The notes under the pieces are model-generated. The model did no database searches and was not told the origin of the DNA. It worked only from the letters and a program-made list of their open reading frames with translations. A stretch of 10,028 bases of DNA from Nocardioides sp. Its GTDB lineage: Bacteria; Actinomycetota; Actinomycetes; Propionibacteriales; Nocardioidaceae. The position numbers were made by a program, and so were the translations under genes. Where the stretch lies: positions 1 to 10,028 of the forward strand of contig JAKFXV010000205.1 in NCBI GenBank assembly GCA_021731205.1, given 5' to 3'. Of the stretch, positions 1 through 7,154 are shown in pieces. Every line of letters begins with the position of its first letter. Within the stretch, counting starts at the first letter, position 1.

Positions 1-30
1 ACAGTGTTTCCGCAGGTCAGAGCATTGAAG

Positions 31-61
31 GGGCCCTCGTGGCTGTTCGCCGCGAGGGCCC
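31..61. terminator. Strong GC hairpin, candidate intrinsic terminator
   Basis: GGGCCCTCG at 31-39 pairs with CGAGGGCCC at 53-61. The pairing continues inward through one G-T wobble and three more G-C pairs, giving about 13 bp around a 5-nt loop (TGTTC). No U-rich tract follows on either strand. Stems of this type without a U-tract are often proposed as terminators in high-GC Gram-positives, so it could end a transcript entering from the left or the decayed minus-strand unit. It could equally be a boundary element of the island. The stem is seen directly; the function is inferred. Confidence 0.4.
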
Positions 62-70
62 TCGGCTCTA

Positions 71-94
71 TGGCACACAGAATTGGCACACAGA
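71..94. repeat. 11-bp tandem direct repeat TGGCACACAGA
   Basis: TGGCACACAGA occurs at 71-81 and again at 84-94, with a 13-bp period. It lies just right of the GC hairpin at 31-61, in a stretch without a gene. It could be a protein-binding iteron, part of a recombination site or chance. The repeat is certain; its role is unknown. Confidence 0.55.
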
Positions 95-235
95 CGTCCG
101 AAGTCTGGATGGGTAAGCGCCCAGGACGGCACCCTGTTGCATGGCCTAATCCACGCTCGTTCGACTCGCACAGGGGAACCACGGTGCGCCTGAGGTGGCC
201 GACGCGTGGCGCACCGCAGGACGGTGCTGGCCGGA
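95..235. other. Non-coding stretch left of the hsdM relic
   Basis: With the two elements at 31-94, this completes a 235-bp left end with no recognisable gene. Open frames cross it, but none shows a family motif or a convincing ribosome-binding site. The frame of the last hsdM segment stays open to the window start on the minus strand, but its translation here no longer resembles HsdM, so I treat it as unrelated DNA beyond the break. Confidence 0.5.
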
Positions 236-600
236 GTGTCGAGGATCGTCATGATGTGCTGCACAAAGTTGAGTTGCTTGTTGGAGGTCGTGACGACGAA
301 GTCCTGTCGCTCGACGGGCACGCTGGATGACGTACCGAAGGGCGGTTAGACAGCACTACCGACCAGCGGCTGCCCGGGTCGGCGATCAGCGCGTCGCGGA
401 TCTCGATCAGCGAGTCGCCGTCCGGAGTACCGGTGCCGCACGCCGGGTCGACGACATGATCGGCTGGCTTCGGGTCGACGACGTCGACGATGCCCCGGAT
501 CAGATCCCGCGGGGTGAAGTACTGCCCGGCACCCGAGCCCTTGTCGGAGGCACCCTTGGAGAGCAGTTCCTCGTAGGCATCGCCCTTGAGAGTTGGCGCA
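236..600 (-). pseudogene. hsdM: Decayed type I R-M methyltransferase (HsdM) fragment
   Basis: The minus-strand translation keeps about 120 residues of a type I N6-adenine methyltransferase subunit, which is normally near 500 residues or longer. In order: LKGDAYEELLSKGASDKGSG, motif X GQYFTPR (about 508-528), motif I DPACGTG (429-449), then GDSLIEIRDALIADPG and VVLSNR, then after a frame change PFG and ERQDFVVTTSNKQLNF (about 265-330), ending near 236. The expected AANPPFG-type motif IV reads SNR then PFG in another frame, consistent with loss of one base around 340-347. The 60-odd residues usually found between motifs I and IV are nearly absent, and the PFG to ERQDF spacer is also short. The N-terminal helical domain and the C-terminus are missing. 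No hsdR or hsdS is visible. It cannot encode an active methyltransferase. Homology is clear from the motifs; the deletion history is inferred from memory of family spacing. Confidence 0.87.
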
Positions 601-633
601 GGAACAGCTCGTACCCTCAGTCGAGGCGCCAGA

Positions 634-650
634 GCATCGCGACGCGATGC
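634..650. repeat. Perfect inverted repeat GCATCGC-GAC-GCGATGC
   Basis: A 7-bp perfect stem with a 3-nt loop lies 60 bp past the stop of the minus-strand gene ending at 710 and 34 bp before the hsdM remnant begins. It has no U-tract. It might help end that gene's transcript or mark a rearrangement junction. The stem is seen; the function is a guess. Confidence 0.35.
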
Positions 651-709
651 GTAGGTTTGGGTCGCGAACCGGCGTGTTCATGCACACCCTGGACGTGACA
701 GAACTGAGC

Positions 710-1327
710 CTAATGATCCCTCCACGGCTGCTCGTCATGCAGACGGGCCAAGGCATCCTGATGGACACCGTAGTCAAGCGCCAGTTGCGGCATTTGGAGG
801 TGTGAGAGTGGGTTGCTGTAGTCAACGTTCTCGGTAGCGAGTGCTTCAAACGCGTACGGCAGGACGTCCGCGACCTCGCGCCAGTGGGCCACCGCCAATA
901 GGACACCGAGTACCCGAGCCCGATGCCTGTCATTGATGTAGCCCTCTGCAGGTCGCCACTCTCCTACGAGATGACTGCTGGAGGTGATCGAGAACGAACC
1001 CCAAGTCACGATCCCGCCAATTGCAGGGAGGGTCTCCGCAATAAGTTCGACCCCGCCTGGGTTCACCTTCTTGTTAAAGCCGTCGGCGCCCTTCTTGGCC
1101 GCCTTGCGTGCGGTCTTCAGCCATCCGTCGACGGCTGTCCTCCCCTGCGGATGAAGACCCCTTGCCTCGTCGATGACGAAGGTGATCGGTGCCAGCATCG
1201 CAATCACATCGGGATCCATCATCTCGTGATGCTGCTGGTTCACGTACCCGCAGCCGTCGTAGTCAACGATGCACAATGCCTGGCCGACCGGCATCGGCTC
1301 TTTCGACTTCTTCCTGAATAACCCCAT
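710..1327 (-). CDS. Hypothetical protein, 205 residues
   Basis: I do not recognise this family. The product begins MGLFRKKSKEPMPVGQ and has no signal peptide. Two segments are moderately hydrophobic (around residues 40-55 and 138-150), but neither is a convincing membrane helix. A basic Lys/Arg-rich stretch (TARKAAKKGADGFNKK, about residues 72-87) separates an N-terminal part from a Trp- and His-containing C-terminal half. The likely start is the ATG at 1327, with GGAGGG (complement of 1332-1337) 4 nt upstream. An in-frame ATG at 1339 would add MEGS, but its GAGGG is only 1 nt away. It lies 158 bp downstream of the EcsC-like gene on the same strand, with a hairpin between, so it may have its own promoter. 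It lies between a restriction operon and an hsdM relic, which suggests an accessory or defence role but does not show one. Confidence 0.75.
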   Translation of the reverse strand: MGLFRKKSKEPMPVGQALCIVDYDGCGYVNQQHHEMMDPDVIAMLAPITFVIDEARGLHPQGRTAVDGWLKTARKAAKKGADGFNKKVNPGGVELIAETLPAIGGIVTWGSFSITSSSHLVGEWRPAEGYINDRHRARVLGVLLAVAHWREVADVLPYAFEALATENVDYSNPLSHLQMPQLALDYGVHQDALARLHDEQPWRDH

Positions 1328-1485
1328 CGAGCCCTCCATTCCCTCAGAGACCGTAGCGTCTGGACGTGTCGTACATACAGTGTTGGTGCTTAGCGGCTGT
1401 GTCTCTGCCCCGATCGGACGGGATAGTCCCTTGCCTCAACGGAACATGAGATCCGCACACTCGCGGATCCCAATTGACTTCCGAG
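1328..1485 (-). other. Intergenic region upstream of the hypothetical gene
   Basis: About 158 bp separate the stop of the EcsC-like gene from the start of the 205-residue gene. It holds the hairpin at 1450-1469 and the GGAGGG ribosome-binding site at 1332-1337. I see no -35/-10 pair good enough to call a promoter. Confidence 0.4.
1450..1469 (-). terminator. 7-bp hairpin after the EcsC-like gene
   Basis: GATCCGC (1450-1456) and GCGGATC (1463-1469) form a perfect 7-bp stem around a 6-nt loop, 16 bp past the stop codon of the EcsC-like gene. There is no downstream U-tract on the minus strand. Its place right after a stop codon fits a weak terminator or a 3'-end stabilising hairpin for the restriction operon transcript. 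Confidence 0.4.
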
Positions 1486-2184
1486 TCATGACCCCACGGG
1501 CATGGTTCGATAGAACTTGTTGGCCTTGCGAGCCACGCGACGCGTGGTCAGATCCGAAACTACGACGCCCGCAGGGATGTTGATGATCGGCAGACCCCGG
1601 ACCAGCGCTGCGCGGCTGAACTTGATGCCGACAAGTCGGAACATTGCTTTGAGCGCTTGAAGAGTATTGCCCTTCAGGTACTTCTCGAGGACGCGTTTGC
1701 CAACCCGCGCGCCGGCTGCCCCGACCACCGGAGCACCACCCTGCCCTGCGACCAGGTCGATCCCGGCGAGAGCGAGGATCTCCTTGGCCCGTACGGGATC
1801 GGTGACGTCGTGGCCGTACGCCGCGGCGATGTGCAGGACCAGCCTCAACTGGATCCAGGCAAGAGCCACCAGGTCAGCGAGGATCGCGGTGGCCCCGGCG
1901 GCCAAGGCTGCTCCCGGTCCGGCCGCAAGGGCCGGCAGTTCAGCGGCAGCAATGACAGCGCCACCACCGGCTCCCTGGCCCCTTGCCAACATCAGGTGGC
2001 TCTTGATCAATTTCTCGACGTAATCCTCCACGTCGAAGTCGGCGTCCTTGCGGTGTGCCGCCACCTTCTCCGCAATATCGCGGCCTTGAGTGTTGACGAC
2101 GTGTTCGACCAACACCTTGGGCGCGCTCGAACCGGCCCGGAGCAGATCCTTGACCGGGAACTTCGGCCTCTCGATCTCACTCAT
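1486..2184 (-). CDS. EcsC-like family protein, 232 residues
   Basis: The middle of the protein (about residues 72-125) is Ala/Gly-rich and hydrophobic, running into ILADLVALAWIQLRLVLHIA and then AAYGHDVTDP. This resembles the EcsC family pattern of a hydrophobic helix followed by a YGYD-like turn. The C-terminus (about 185-226: FSRAALVRGLPIINIPAGVV, then TRRVARKANKFYR) fits the family's conserved glycine-rich end followed by a basic helix. The name comes from Bacillus EcsC, encoded with the EcsAB transporter; the molecular function is unknown. The hydrophobic segments suggest membrane association. The ATG at 2184 is 42 bp after the stop of the type ISP gene, on the same strand, so the two are probably co-transcribed. 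The Shine-Dalgarno match is weak. A role beside the restriction enzyme is inferred only from position. Family assignment is by pattern recognition and should be tested with a profile search. Confidence 0.8.
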   Translation of the reverse strand: MSEIERPKFPVKDLLRAGSSAPKVLVEHVVNTQGRDIAEKVAAHRKDADFDVEDYVEKLIKSHLMLARGQGAGGGAVIAAAELPALAAGPGAALAAGATAILADLVALAWIQLRLVLHIAAAYGHDVTDPVRAKEILALAGIDLVAGQGGAPVVGAAGARVGKRVLEKYLKGNTLQALKAMFRLVGIKFSRAALVRGLPIINIPAGVVVSDLTTRRVARKANKFYRTMPVGS

Positions 2185-2226
2185 CGCCTGTGCTCACAGT
2201 CGAACAACCGACACTGCCATGGACGG

Positions 2227-5200
2227 CTACCTGTTGCCTTGGTCGGCCCGGATCGCCAGCGCAGGCAGGGTGTCAACGATCTGCATGGTTTGCAGGCTCA
2301 CGGTCACGATCCGGGCGAGCAAGTCGATGATGTATCGCGCGTCGCCGACCTCGCGGCTCCAGTCATTCGGGTCGTTGATGATCCCGGAAGCTGTGTCGGT
2401 CTTCACCTGGTAGCGGTCGATGATCCACTCGATCGCCGACCGCGAGCCGAGCATGTAGCGGTACGCGTCCTCGGGGATCCCGCGCAGGGTGATCTTGGAG
2501 TTATAAACGATCGAACTCTTGTCGGCGACGAGCTTGCCTTCCTCACGGACCTTCGTGAACACCATCTTCTGCACAGCGAAGAAGTCGTACGGGTCGCCGA
2601 CCGGCGCCTTATCCAGGCCATCGAGTGGGAACGGGTCTATCGATTCGTAGCCAAGGTGGATCTCGGACAGGTCGCGTCCGGCGGAAACGAACGGCCAAGG
2701 GTCCTCGACCAGCGGGATGCGCGGCAGCATTTTCTTCAGATCGGCCGCGTAGGTCTCGCGGTACTCAGGCGAGTGCAACAGTCCGTAAACGTAGAAGAAG
2801 ATGTCGTCCTTGGTGAATTTCGGGCCGTACGCTGCGACGAACCGCTTCAGTGCCTCATCGGTGATGTTGTCGACCTTCCGGCATCCGTCTACGACCTCCT
2901 GCCCGCCAGCAAACAGGTCCAACGTCCCTTCATCGTCCGCGGACGCGAAGGTCCAGCGTGGAAGCACGCGCGTTGTAGAGCCGAACAGGTCAAGGCAAGG
3001 GGTCACATCCGTGACCAGGCACGCACTCGTGACACCCGGCTTCGGCGTCGTCACGCAAAGCGTCAGGTTGCGCGTCGCCGGAGCGGGGAACGCCTGTCGC
3101 GTGCGGTACTGAACCTCATTCAAAGCCGGGTCGTAGTACAGCGCCTGTCGCATGAATGGTCGATACGCAGAGTGCCGGACACGTGAGTGTTCGGCGGAAT
3201 GGAGAAGCCGGCCCTTGTCGTGACGGGACTTCAGCGAGCGTGACCAGCTGATCAGTGCTCCGTCGGTGGTCGCCTCCAGGCCAATCGACTCGTTGAAGGT
3301 CTTCGTCAACAGCGCAACATGCTGCAGCACTGCCTCCGACGACGAGCTGTAGACCCAAGCGTCGCGGTTAGTGACAACCCCGTTTGTAGACAAGTTAAAG
3401 ATGCCGGGACCTTCAGTGTCTCCAATGCGCGCGAAGCTCCCAAAATCACCTCGGCGCTGGTTAAGCCAATCTCCAAAGGCGTTCGGCGTGATATCCGCGG
3501 CGGCCAGACCAAAGATCGACTTCGCAGCCGATGCCCTTTCCAACTTCTGCTCGGCGGTGAGGTAATCGCCCACGTCGGTGTAGTGGATCGTCGATAGGCC
3601 AGTCTTGGCCGAGTTCTTGACCAGGACGGTGATAGCCACCGTGGCGCGGCTTCCGCCTCCGAAGACCTTTCCACCCTCCTTGCGAGACTGCTCGCCAGCG
3701 GTTCGCTGATTGCCCCGGAGGTTGAAGATGTAGATGTCACTGAACCCGTCAGCCAGTGTCAAGCGCAGCCCATCGGCGCTGTTGGAGTCCAGGAACCCGC
3801 CGTTCGTGACGAAGGCAACGACACCGCGGTCCTTGATTCGCAATGTTCCCCACTTGATGGCGCGGATGTACGAGTCGTACAGCGAGCGCACGGATGCAGA
3901 AGTAGACCTCTCGGCGTAAGTCGTGCGAATAGCCGCGTCCAGAGCCGGATAGACCTCGTTGGCGTTGTCGTCATTCGCCGAGTCCTGACCTGCAGAATAG
4001 GGCGGGTTGCCTACGATGACGGTGATCGGCAGCTTCTTGAGGCGCTCAAGGCGATCGTTGTTTTCTGGGAAGACCTTGAGGTCGGGGCGGTCATCATCCT
4101 CCCAGGACTGGAACGTGTCCGTGAGGATTAGCCCAGGGAAGGACTCGTAGGGGATCTCGGCAGGCTCGATCTCCGATACCTCAGTCTGGCGCCGAAGACC
4201 GAGGTAGGTGGTTTCGATGTTTACCGCAGCGATGTAGTACGCAAGCAGCAGGATCTCGTTGGCGTGTAGTTCCTCGGCGTACTTGCGTACGAGGTCGTGC
4301 GGTTTGATCAGGCCGGATTCGAGCAACCGGACCATGAAGGTGCCAGTGCCGGTAAATCCATCGAGGATGTGGACGCCTTCATCGCTGAGGCTCTGGCCGA
4401 ACTCCTTGCGAAGCACCTCGTCCGCGGAGTTGAGGATGAAGTCGACGATCTCAACAGGGGTGTAGACGATACCGAGCTTGTCCACGGTCTTCTTGAAGGC
4501 GGTCGCGAAGAAGGTGTCGTAGAGCCGGACGATCAGTTTCTGCCGCCCTTCTGCGTCCTTGACGTCAGCGACCTTGCGGCGAACGGAGTCGTAGAACTTG
4601 TGCAGCGACTCGTTTTCGGACTCGAGGTCGTGCTGGTCGAGGGCAACGAGCATCCGCTCCATGGTCTGGGCGACTGGGTTGTTGTTGAGGAACTCGTCGC
4701 CGGCGAAGAGCGCGTTGAAGACCGGGCGTGTGATCAGGTGCTGGGCAAGCATCTCGACCGCGTCTGGCTGGGTGATCCCCTCATTGAGGTTGCCACGCAG
4801 TCCGTGGAGGAAGTCGTCGAACTCGGCCTGAATCCCCGTCGTCGGATCGCCGAGCAGGGCGGTGATCCGGGTGATCTGACGAGTCGCGATGTCGGCGACC
4901 TCCTTGGCCCAGTCGGTCCAGTACTCTCGCGAGCCAACCTTCGCGACGATCTTGGCGTAGATCGAATCTCGCCAGCCATCGAGGTCGCTGAAGACCAGGT
5001 CGAGGGCTCCCTGAACGTACTCGCCGCCGTTGCCCTCTCCCCCGACCCCGATGATGTTTACCTTGCTGTCGCGGGTCTTCGACAGGCTGATCCGGTTGAC
5101 CAGAGCGTCGAAGCGCTCGTCGTGGGCGCGGAGGGCCTGGAGAACCTCCCAGACTGCGGCATAGCGCTTGTTGTCGCGCAACGCCTCCTCCGGCGTCATT

Positions 5201-7020
5201 CCGGACGGGACGCCGATCGGCAGGATGATGTAGCCGAACTGCTTGCCGCTCTTCTTGTCCAGGCGCATGACGCGCCCGACGGACTGGACGATGTCGACAA
5301 CCGACTTGCGCGGCGACAGGAACATGACGGCGTCGAGCGACGGGACATCGACGCCTTCGGACAGGCAGCGGGCGTTCGTCAGGATCCGACACGAGCTCTC
5401 GGCCGGTTCTTCCCTGAGCCAATCGAGCTTGCGATTGCGCTCGAGGGCATTCATGGTGCCGTCGACGTGTTGGACATTGCACTTCAACGGCGAGGTGCCG
5501 TCCGCGTTCTCCTGGTCAGTGGCACCCACGTAGTAGTCGGTGACGGACTGGAAAAGCTCTTCGATGCGCTTGGAGTCCTTGATGGTGCCTGAAAAGGCAA
5601 TGGCCCGGCGCATGTGGCGCAAGTCGGGCTCGAACGAGTGCTCGACGTTGCCGCGCTTGGCCAGGCCGTTCCAACAACCGACGATCTTGGCGGCGTCGTC
5701 GAGCTTGAGCTCGTTGTCGTCACCAGAGAGCTGCTTCTGGAAGGTGCGGGCCACTGAGGTCTCATCGACAGTGAGCACCAGAACCTTGTAGTCGGTGAGC
5801 AGTTCGAGCTCCACGGCTTCGCCAAAGCCGAGTCGGTGGAATTCCGGCCCGAACAATTCCTCGTCGTCCATCGATGCGAGCACGGCGTTGGCTTCGCCGG
5901 CCTTGGTCTTGGTGGAGTCGTCGTAGATCCGCGGTGTTGCGGTCATGTAGAGCCGCTTGGCCGCCGGCAGATAGTCGTTGTCATGGATCCTCACAAAGGC
6001 TGACTCGCTCACTCCGGCGAGCGTTGTGCCGGTGGTGCGGTGGGCCTCGTCAGAGATCACCAGATCAAACGGCTTGAGTCCCTGTTGGGCCTGGGCGACG
6101 ACATCGATGGATTGGTACGTCGCGAATACGACGGTCATGGCGTGGCTGTCGGTCTCGGCGAGACTGATCCGCTGCTTGAGCAGCGGCACGTTGGTGGTTG
6201 CCGGCAGGGCGAGGTCGGTGACGGAGATGTCTTCGAAGGCGTCGCTGTTGGCTTTGCGGGTCGCCTTCGGATCCGAGCACACGGCGAGGGGGCGAATCGG
6301 GAGGGCCGCATTGGCCACCCACTCGCGAACACTCTGAGAGAGCAGGTTGATGCTCGGGACCAGGAACAGCACCTTTCCGCCCGCGCCAACGTTTTCCTCG
6401 GCGAGCTTGAGGCTGGTGAAGGTCTTGCCGGTGCCGCACGCCATGATCAGCTTGCCGCGGTCGTGTTCCCCGAAACCGGCGACGACCTTGTCGATCGCCT
6501 TGCGCTGGTAGTCGTGCGGGGTGTTCTTGTCGGTGAGCGTGAGGTCTTCAGGTTGGTCGAGCGAGAACACCGACCAGTCGACCCGCGAGGCTTCGAGATC
6601 TGACAGGCCGATTCGGCGTACCGGGATCGCTTGACCCTTGATGGCGTCCTCGGCGTTGCTGTTCCACTTCTCCGTGGTCGAGACGATGATTCGCTCGCCG
6701 TACCCGTCCTTTCCTGAAGCGGACAGGAAGGAATCGATCATCGGCTTCGAAACAGTGCTCGTCGGCGCGAAGAACTTGCACTGGATGGCCACGTCGTGAC
6801 CGGTGTCCCTGTCGCGGGCGACGAGATCGATGCCGGTGTCGTGCTTGCCGTTGTTGCCGGGGTACTCGTTCCACAGCCACACGTCGATGAACTGGTCGGA
6901 GAAGACCGGATCGATGCGTAGGTAGGCCTTCATGAGGCGCTCGAACTTGGCGCCCTTGTCTGATTCGGAGGTGGCGGATCCCCGCAATTCCTCGAGAACG
7001 TCGTAGATCGTGGTGGACAT
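2227..7020 (-). CDS. Type ISP-like single-polypeptide restriction-modification enzyme
   Basis: The 1597-residue product matches the size and domain order of LlaGI/LlaBIII. Residues 20-140 form an Mrr-like PD-(D/E)XK nuclease (TGIDLVA with D65; AIQCK with Q80 and K82). Residues 165-600 are an SF2 ATPase: Walker A MACGTGKT (193-200), SDEAH (323-327), TATPR (360-364), TNARCLSEGVDVP (548-560) and QSVGRVMR (579-586). About 620-850 is a helical coupler. The methyltransferase has VYTPVEIVDFIL (852-863), motif I DGFTGTGTF (887-895) and motif IV GNPPYS (1004-1009). The rest, roughly 1160-1597, is where this class carries its target-recognition domain. Known relatives methylate adenine in one strand of an asymmetric site; unmodified DNA is translocated and cut after head-on collision of two enzymes. 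All catalytic motifs look intact. The ATG at 7020 has GAGAGG 7 nt upstream. The gene leads the minus-strand operon and diverges from the nuclease gene. Recognition sequence cannot be read from the protein. Confidence 0.95.
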   Translation of the reverse strand: MSTTIYDVLEELRGSATSESDKGAKFERLMKAYLRIDPVFSDQFIDVWLWNEYPGNNGKHDTGIDLVARDRDTGHDVAIQCKFFAPTSTVSKPMIDSFLSASGKDGYGERIIVSTTEKWNSNAEDAIKGQAIPVRRIGLSDLEASRVDWSVFSLDQPEDLTLTDKNTPHDYQRKAIDKVVAGFGEHDRGKLIMACGTGKTFTSLKLAEENVGAGGKVLFLVPSINLLSQSVREWVANAALPIRPLAVCSDPKATRKANSDAFEDISVTDLALPATTNVPLLKQRISLAETDSHAMTVVFATYQSIDVVAQAQQGLKPFDLVISDEAHRTTGTTLAGVSESAFVRIHDNDYLPAAKRLYMTATPRIYDDSTKTKAGEANAVLASMDDEELFGPEFHRLGFGEAVELELLTDYKVLVLTVDETSVARTFQKQLSGDDNELKLDDAAKIVGCWNGLAKRGNVEHSFEPDLRHMRRAIAFSGTIKDSKRIEELFQSVTDYYVGATDQENADGTSPLKCNVQHVDGTMNALERNRKLDWLREEPAESSCRILTNARCLSEGVDVPSLDAVMFLSPRKSVVDIVQSVGRVMRLDKKSGKQFGYIILPIGVPSGMTPEEALRDNKRYAAVWEVLQALRAHDERFDALVNRISLSKTRDSKVNIIGVGGEGNGGEYVQGALDLVFSDLDGWRDSIYAKIVAKVGSREYWTDWAKEVADIATRQITRITALLGDPTTGIQAEFDDFLHGLRGNLNEGITQPDAVEMLAQHLITRPVFNALFAGDEFLNNNPVAQTMERMLVALDQHDLESENESLHKFYDSVRRKVADVKDAEGRQKLIVRLYDTFFATAFKKTVDKLGIVYTPVEIVDFILNSADEVLRKEFGQSLSDEGVHILDGFTGTGTFMVRLLESGLIKPHDLVRKYAEELHANEILLLAYYIAAVNIETTYLGLRRQTEVSEIEPAEIPYESFPGLILTDTFQSWEDDDRPDLKVFPENNDRLERLKKLPITVIVGNPPYSAGQDSANDDNANEVYPALDAAIRTTYAERSTSASVRSLYDSYIRAIKWGTLRIKDRGVVAFVTNGGFLDSNSADGLRLTLADGFSDIYIFNLRGNQRTAGEQSRKEGGKVFGGGSRATVAITVLVKNSAKTGLSTIHYTDVGDYLTAEQKLERASAAKSIFGLAAADITPNAFGDWLNQRRGDFGSFARIGDTEGPGIFNLSTNGVVTNRDAWVYSSSSEAVLQHVALLTKTFNESIGLEATTDGALISWSRSLKSRHDKGRLLHSAEHSRVRHSAYRPFMRQALYYDPALNEVQYRTRQAFPAPATRNLTLCVTTPKPGVTSACLVTDVTPCLDLFGSTTRVLPRWTFASADDEGTLDLFAGGQEVVDGCRKVDNITDEALKRFVAAYGPKFTKDDIFFYVYGLLHSPEYRETYAADLKKMLPRIPLVEDPWPFVSAGRDLSEIHLGYESIDPFPLDGLDKAPVGDPYDFFAVQKMVFTKVREEGKLVADKSSIVYNSKITLRGIPEDAYRYMLGSRSAIEWIIDRYQVKTDTASGIINDPNDWSREVGDARYIIDLLARIVTVSLQTMQIVDTLPALAIRADQGNR

Positions 7021-7053
7021 AGTGGAGCCTCTCAGAACTGTGGCAAGAGAGTG

Positions 7054-7133
7054 GCGATTGGGTCGAACGCCGCCGAAGTGTCGGCGCAGGGCCCTATCTT
7101 TGCGTGCAACCGCCCGCTACGGGTCGCAATCGC
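7054..7133. repeat. Distant 7-bp dyad GCGATTG/CAATCGC
   Basis: GCGATTG at 7054-7060 and its exact complement CAATCGC at 7127-7133 flank the centre of the divergent region. Each arm also borders a GGGTCG (7060-7065 and 7121-7126) in direct orientation. The arms could be two half-sites of a regulator that silences both promoters. A 7-bp match over 80 bp may also be chance. Confidence 0.3.
7071..7086. repeat. Inverted repeat CGCCGA-AGTG-TCGGCG, candidate operator
   Basis: A perfect 6-bp dyad with a 4-nt centre lies in the middle of the divergent intergenic region, 51 bp upstream of the plus-strand ribosome-binding region and 50 bp upstream of the minus-strand ATG. Its shape fits a dimeric repressor site or a leader hairpin. 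No regulator gene is seen in the window. Confidence 0.4.
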
Positions 7134-7142
7134 ACGCTTTTC

Positions 7143-7148
7143 GAGGAG
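7143..7148 (+). promoter_or_regulatory. Ribosome-binding site GAGGAG deciding the GTG start
   Basis: GAGGAG lies 6 nt before GTG at 7155, an ideal spacing. An upstream in-frame GTG at 7104 has no comparable site, so the start at 7155 is preferred. Confidence 0.75.
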
Positions 7149-7154
7149 CACACG

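Larger units (their letters stand above)
7021..7154. promoter_or_regulatory. Divergent control region between R-M gene and nuclease gene
   Basis: These 134 bp lie between two divergent starts, so both promoters are probably here. The minus-strand gene has GAGAGG (complement of 7028-7033); the plus-strand gene has GAGGAG at 7143-7148. TATCTT at 7095-7100 could be a -10 for the plus strand, but no matching -35 is visible at about 17 bp. Inverted repeats within the region are listed separately. Promoter presence follows from gene layout, not from a clear box. Confidence 0.55.

Noticed and set aside
4..330. Plus-strand open frame of 108 codons at the left edge
   Set aside because: It crosses the hairpin, the direct repeat and antisense hsdM sequence; no ribosome-binding site or family similarity.
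346..933. Minus-strand open frame of 195 codons overlapping the hypothetical gene and hsdM relic
   Set aside because: It runs out of frame through both; its translation is Arg/Ser/Cys-rich and shows no motif, while the true hsdM motifs are in other frames.
2196..2211. TCGAAC-like half of an actinobacterial LexA box upstream of the EcsC-like gene
   Set aside because: Only one half-site fits the TCGAAC-N4-GTTCGA consensus; the other half does not.
1657..3186. Plus-strand open frame of 509 codons
   Set aside because: It is antisense to the EcsC-like gene and the 3' end of the type ISP gene, has no recognisable motif, and is the kind of long shadow frame expected opposite GC-rich genes.
4297..5592. 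Plus-strand open frame of 431 codons
   Set aside because: It lies wholly opposite conserved helicase and coupler codons of the type ISP gene, is Glu/Asp/Val-rich low-information translation and has no domain.
7104..7154. Alternative upstream GTG start for the nuclease gene
   Set aside because: No ribosome-binding site precedes it, whereas GAGGAG lies 6 nt before the GTG at 7155; the extra 17 residues carry no recognisable feature.
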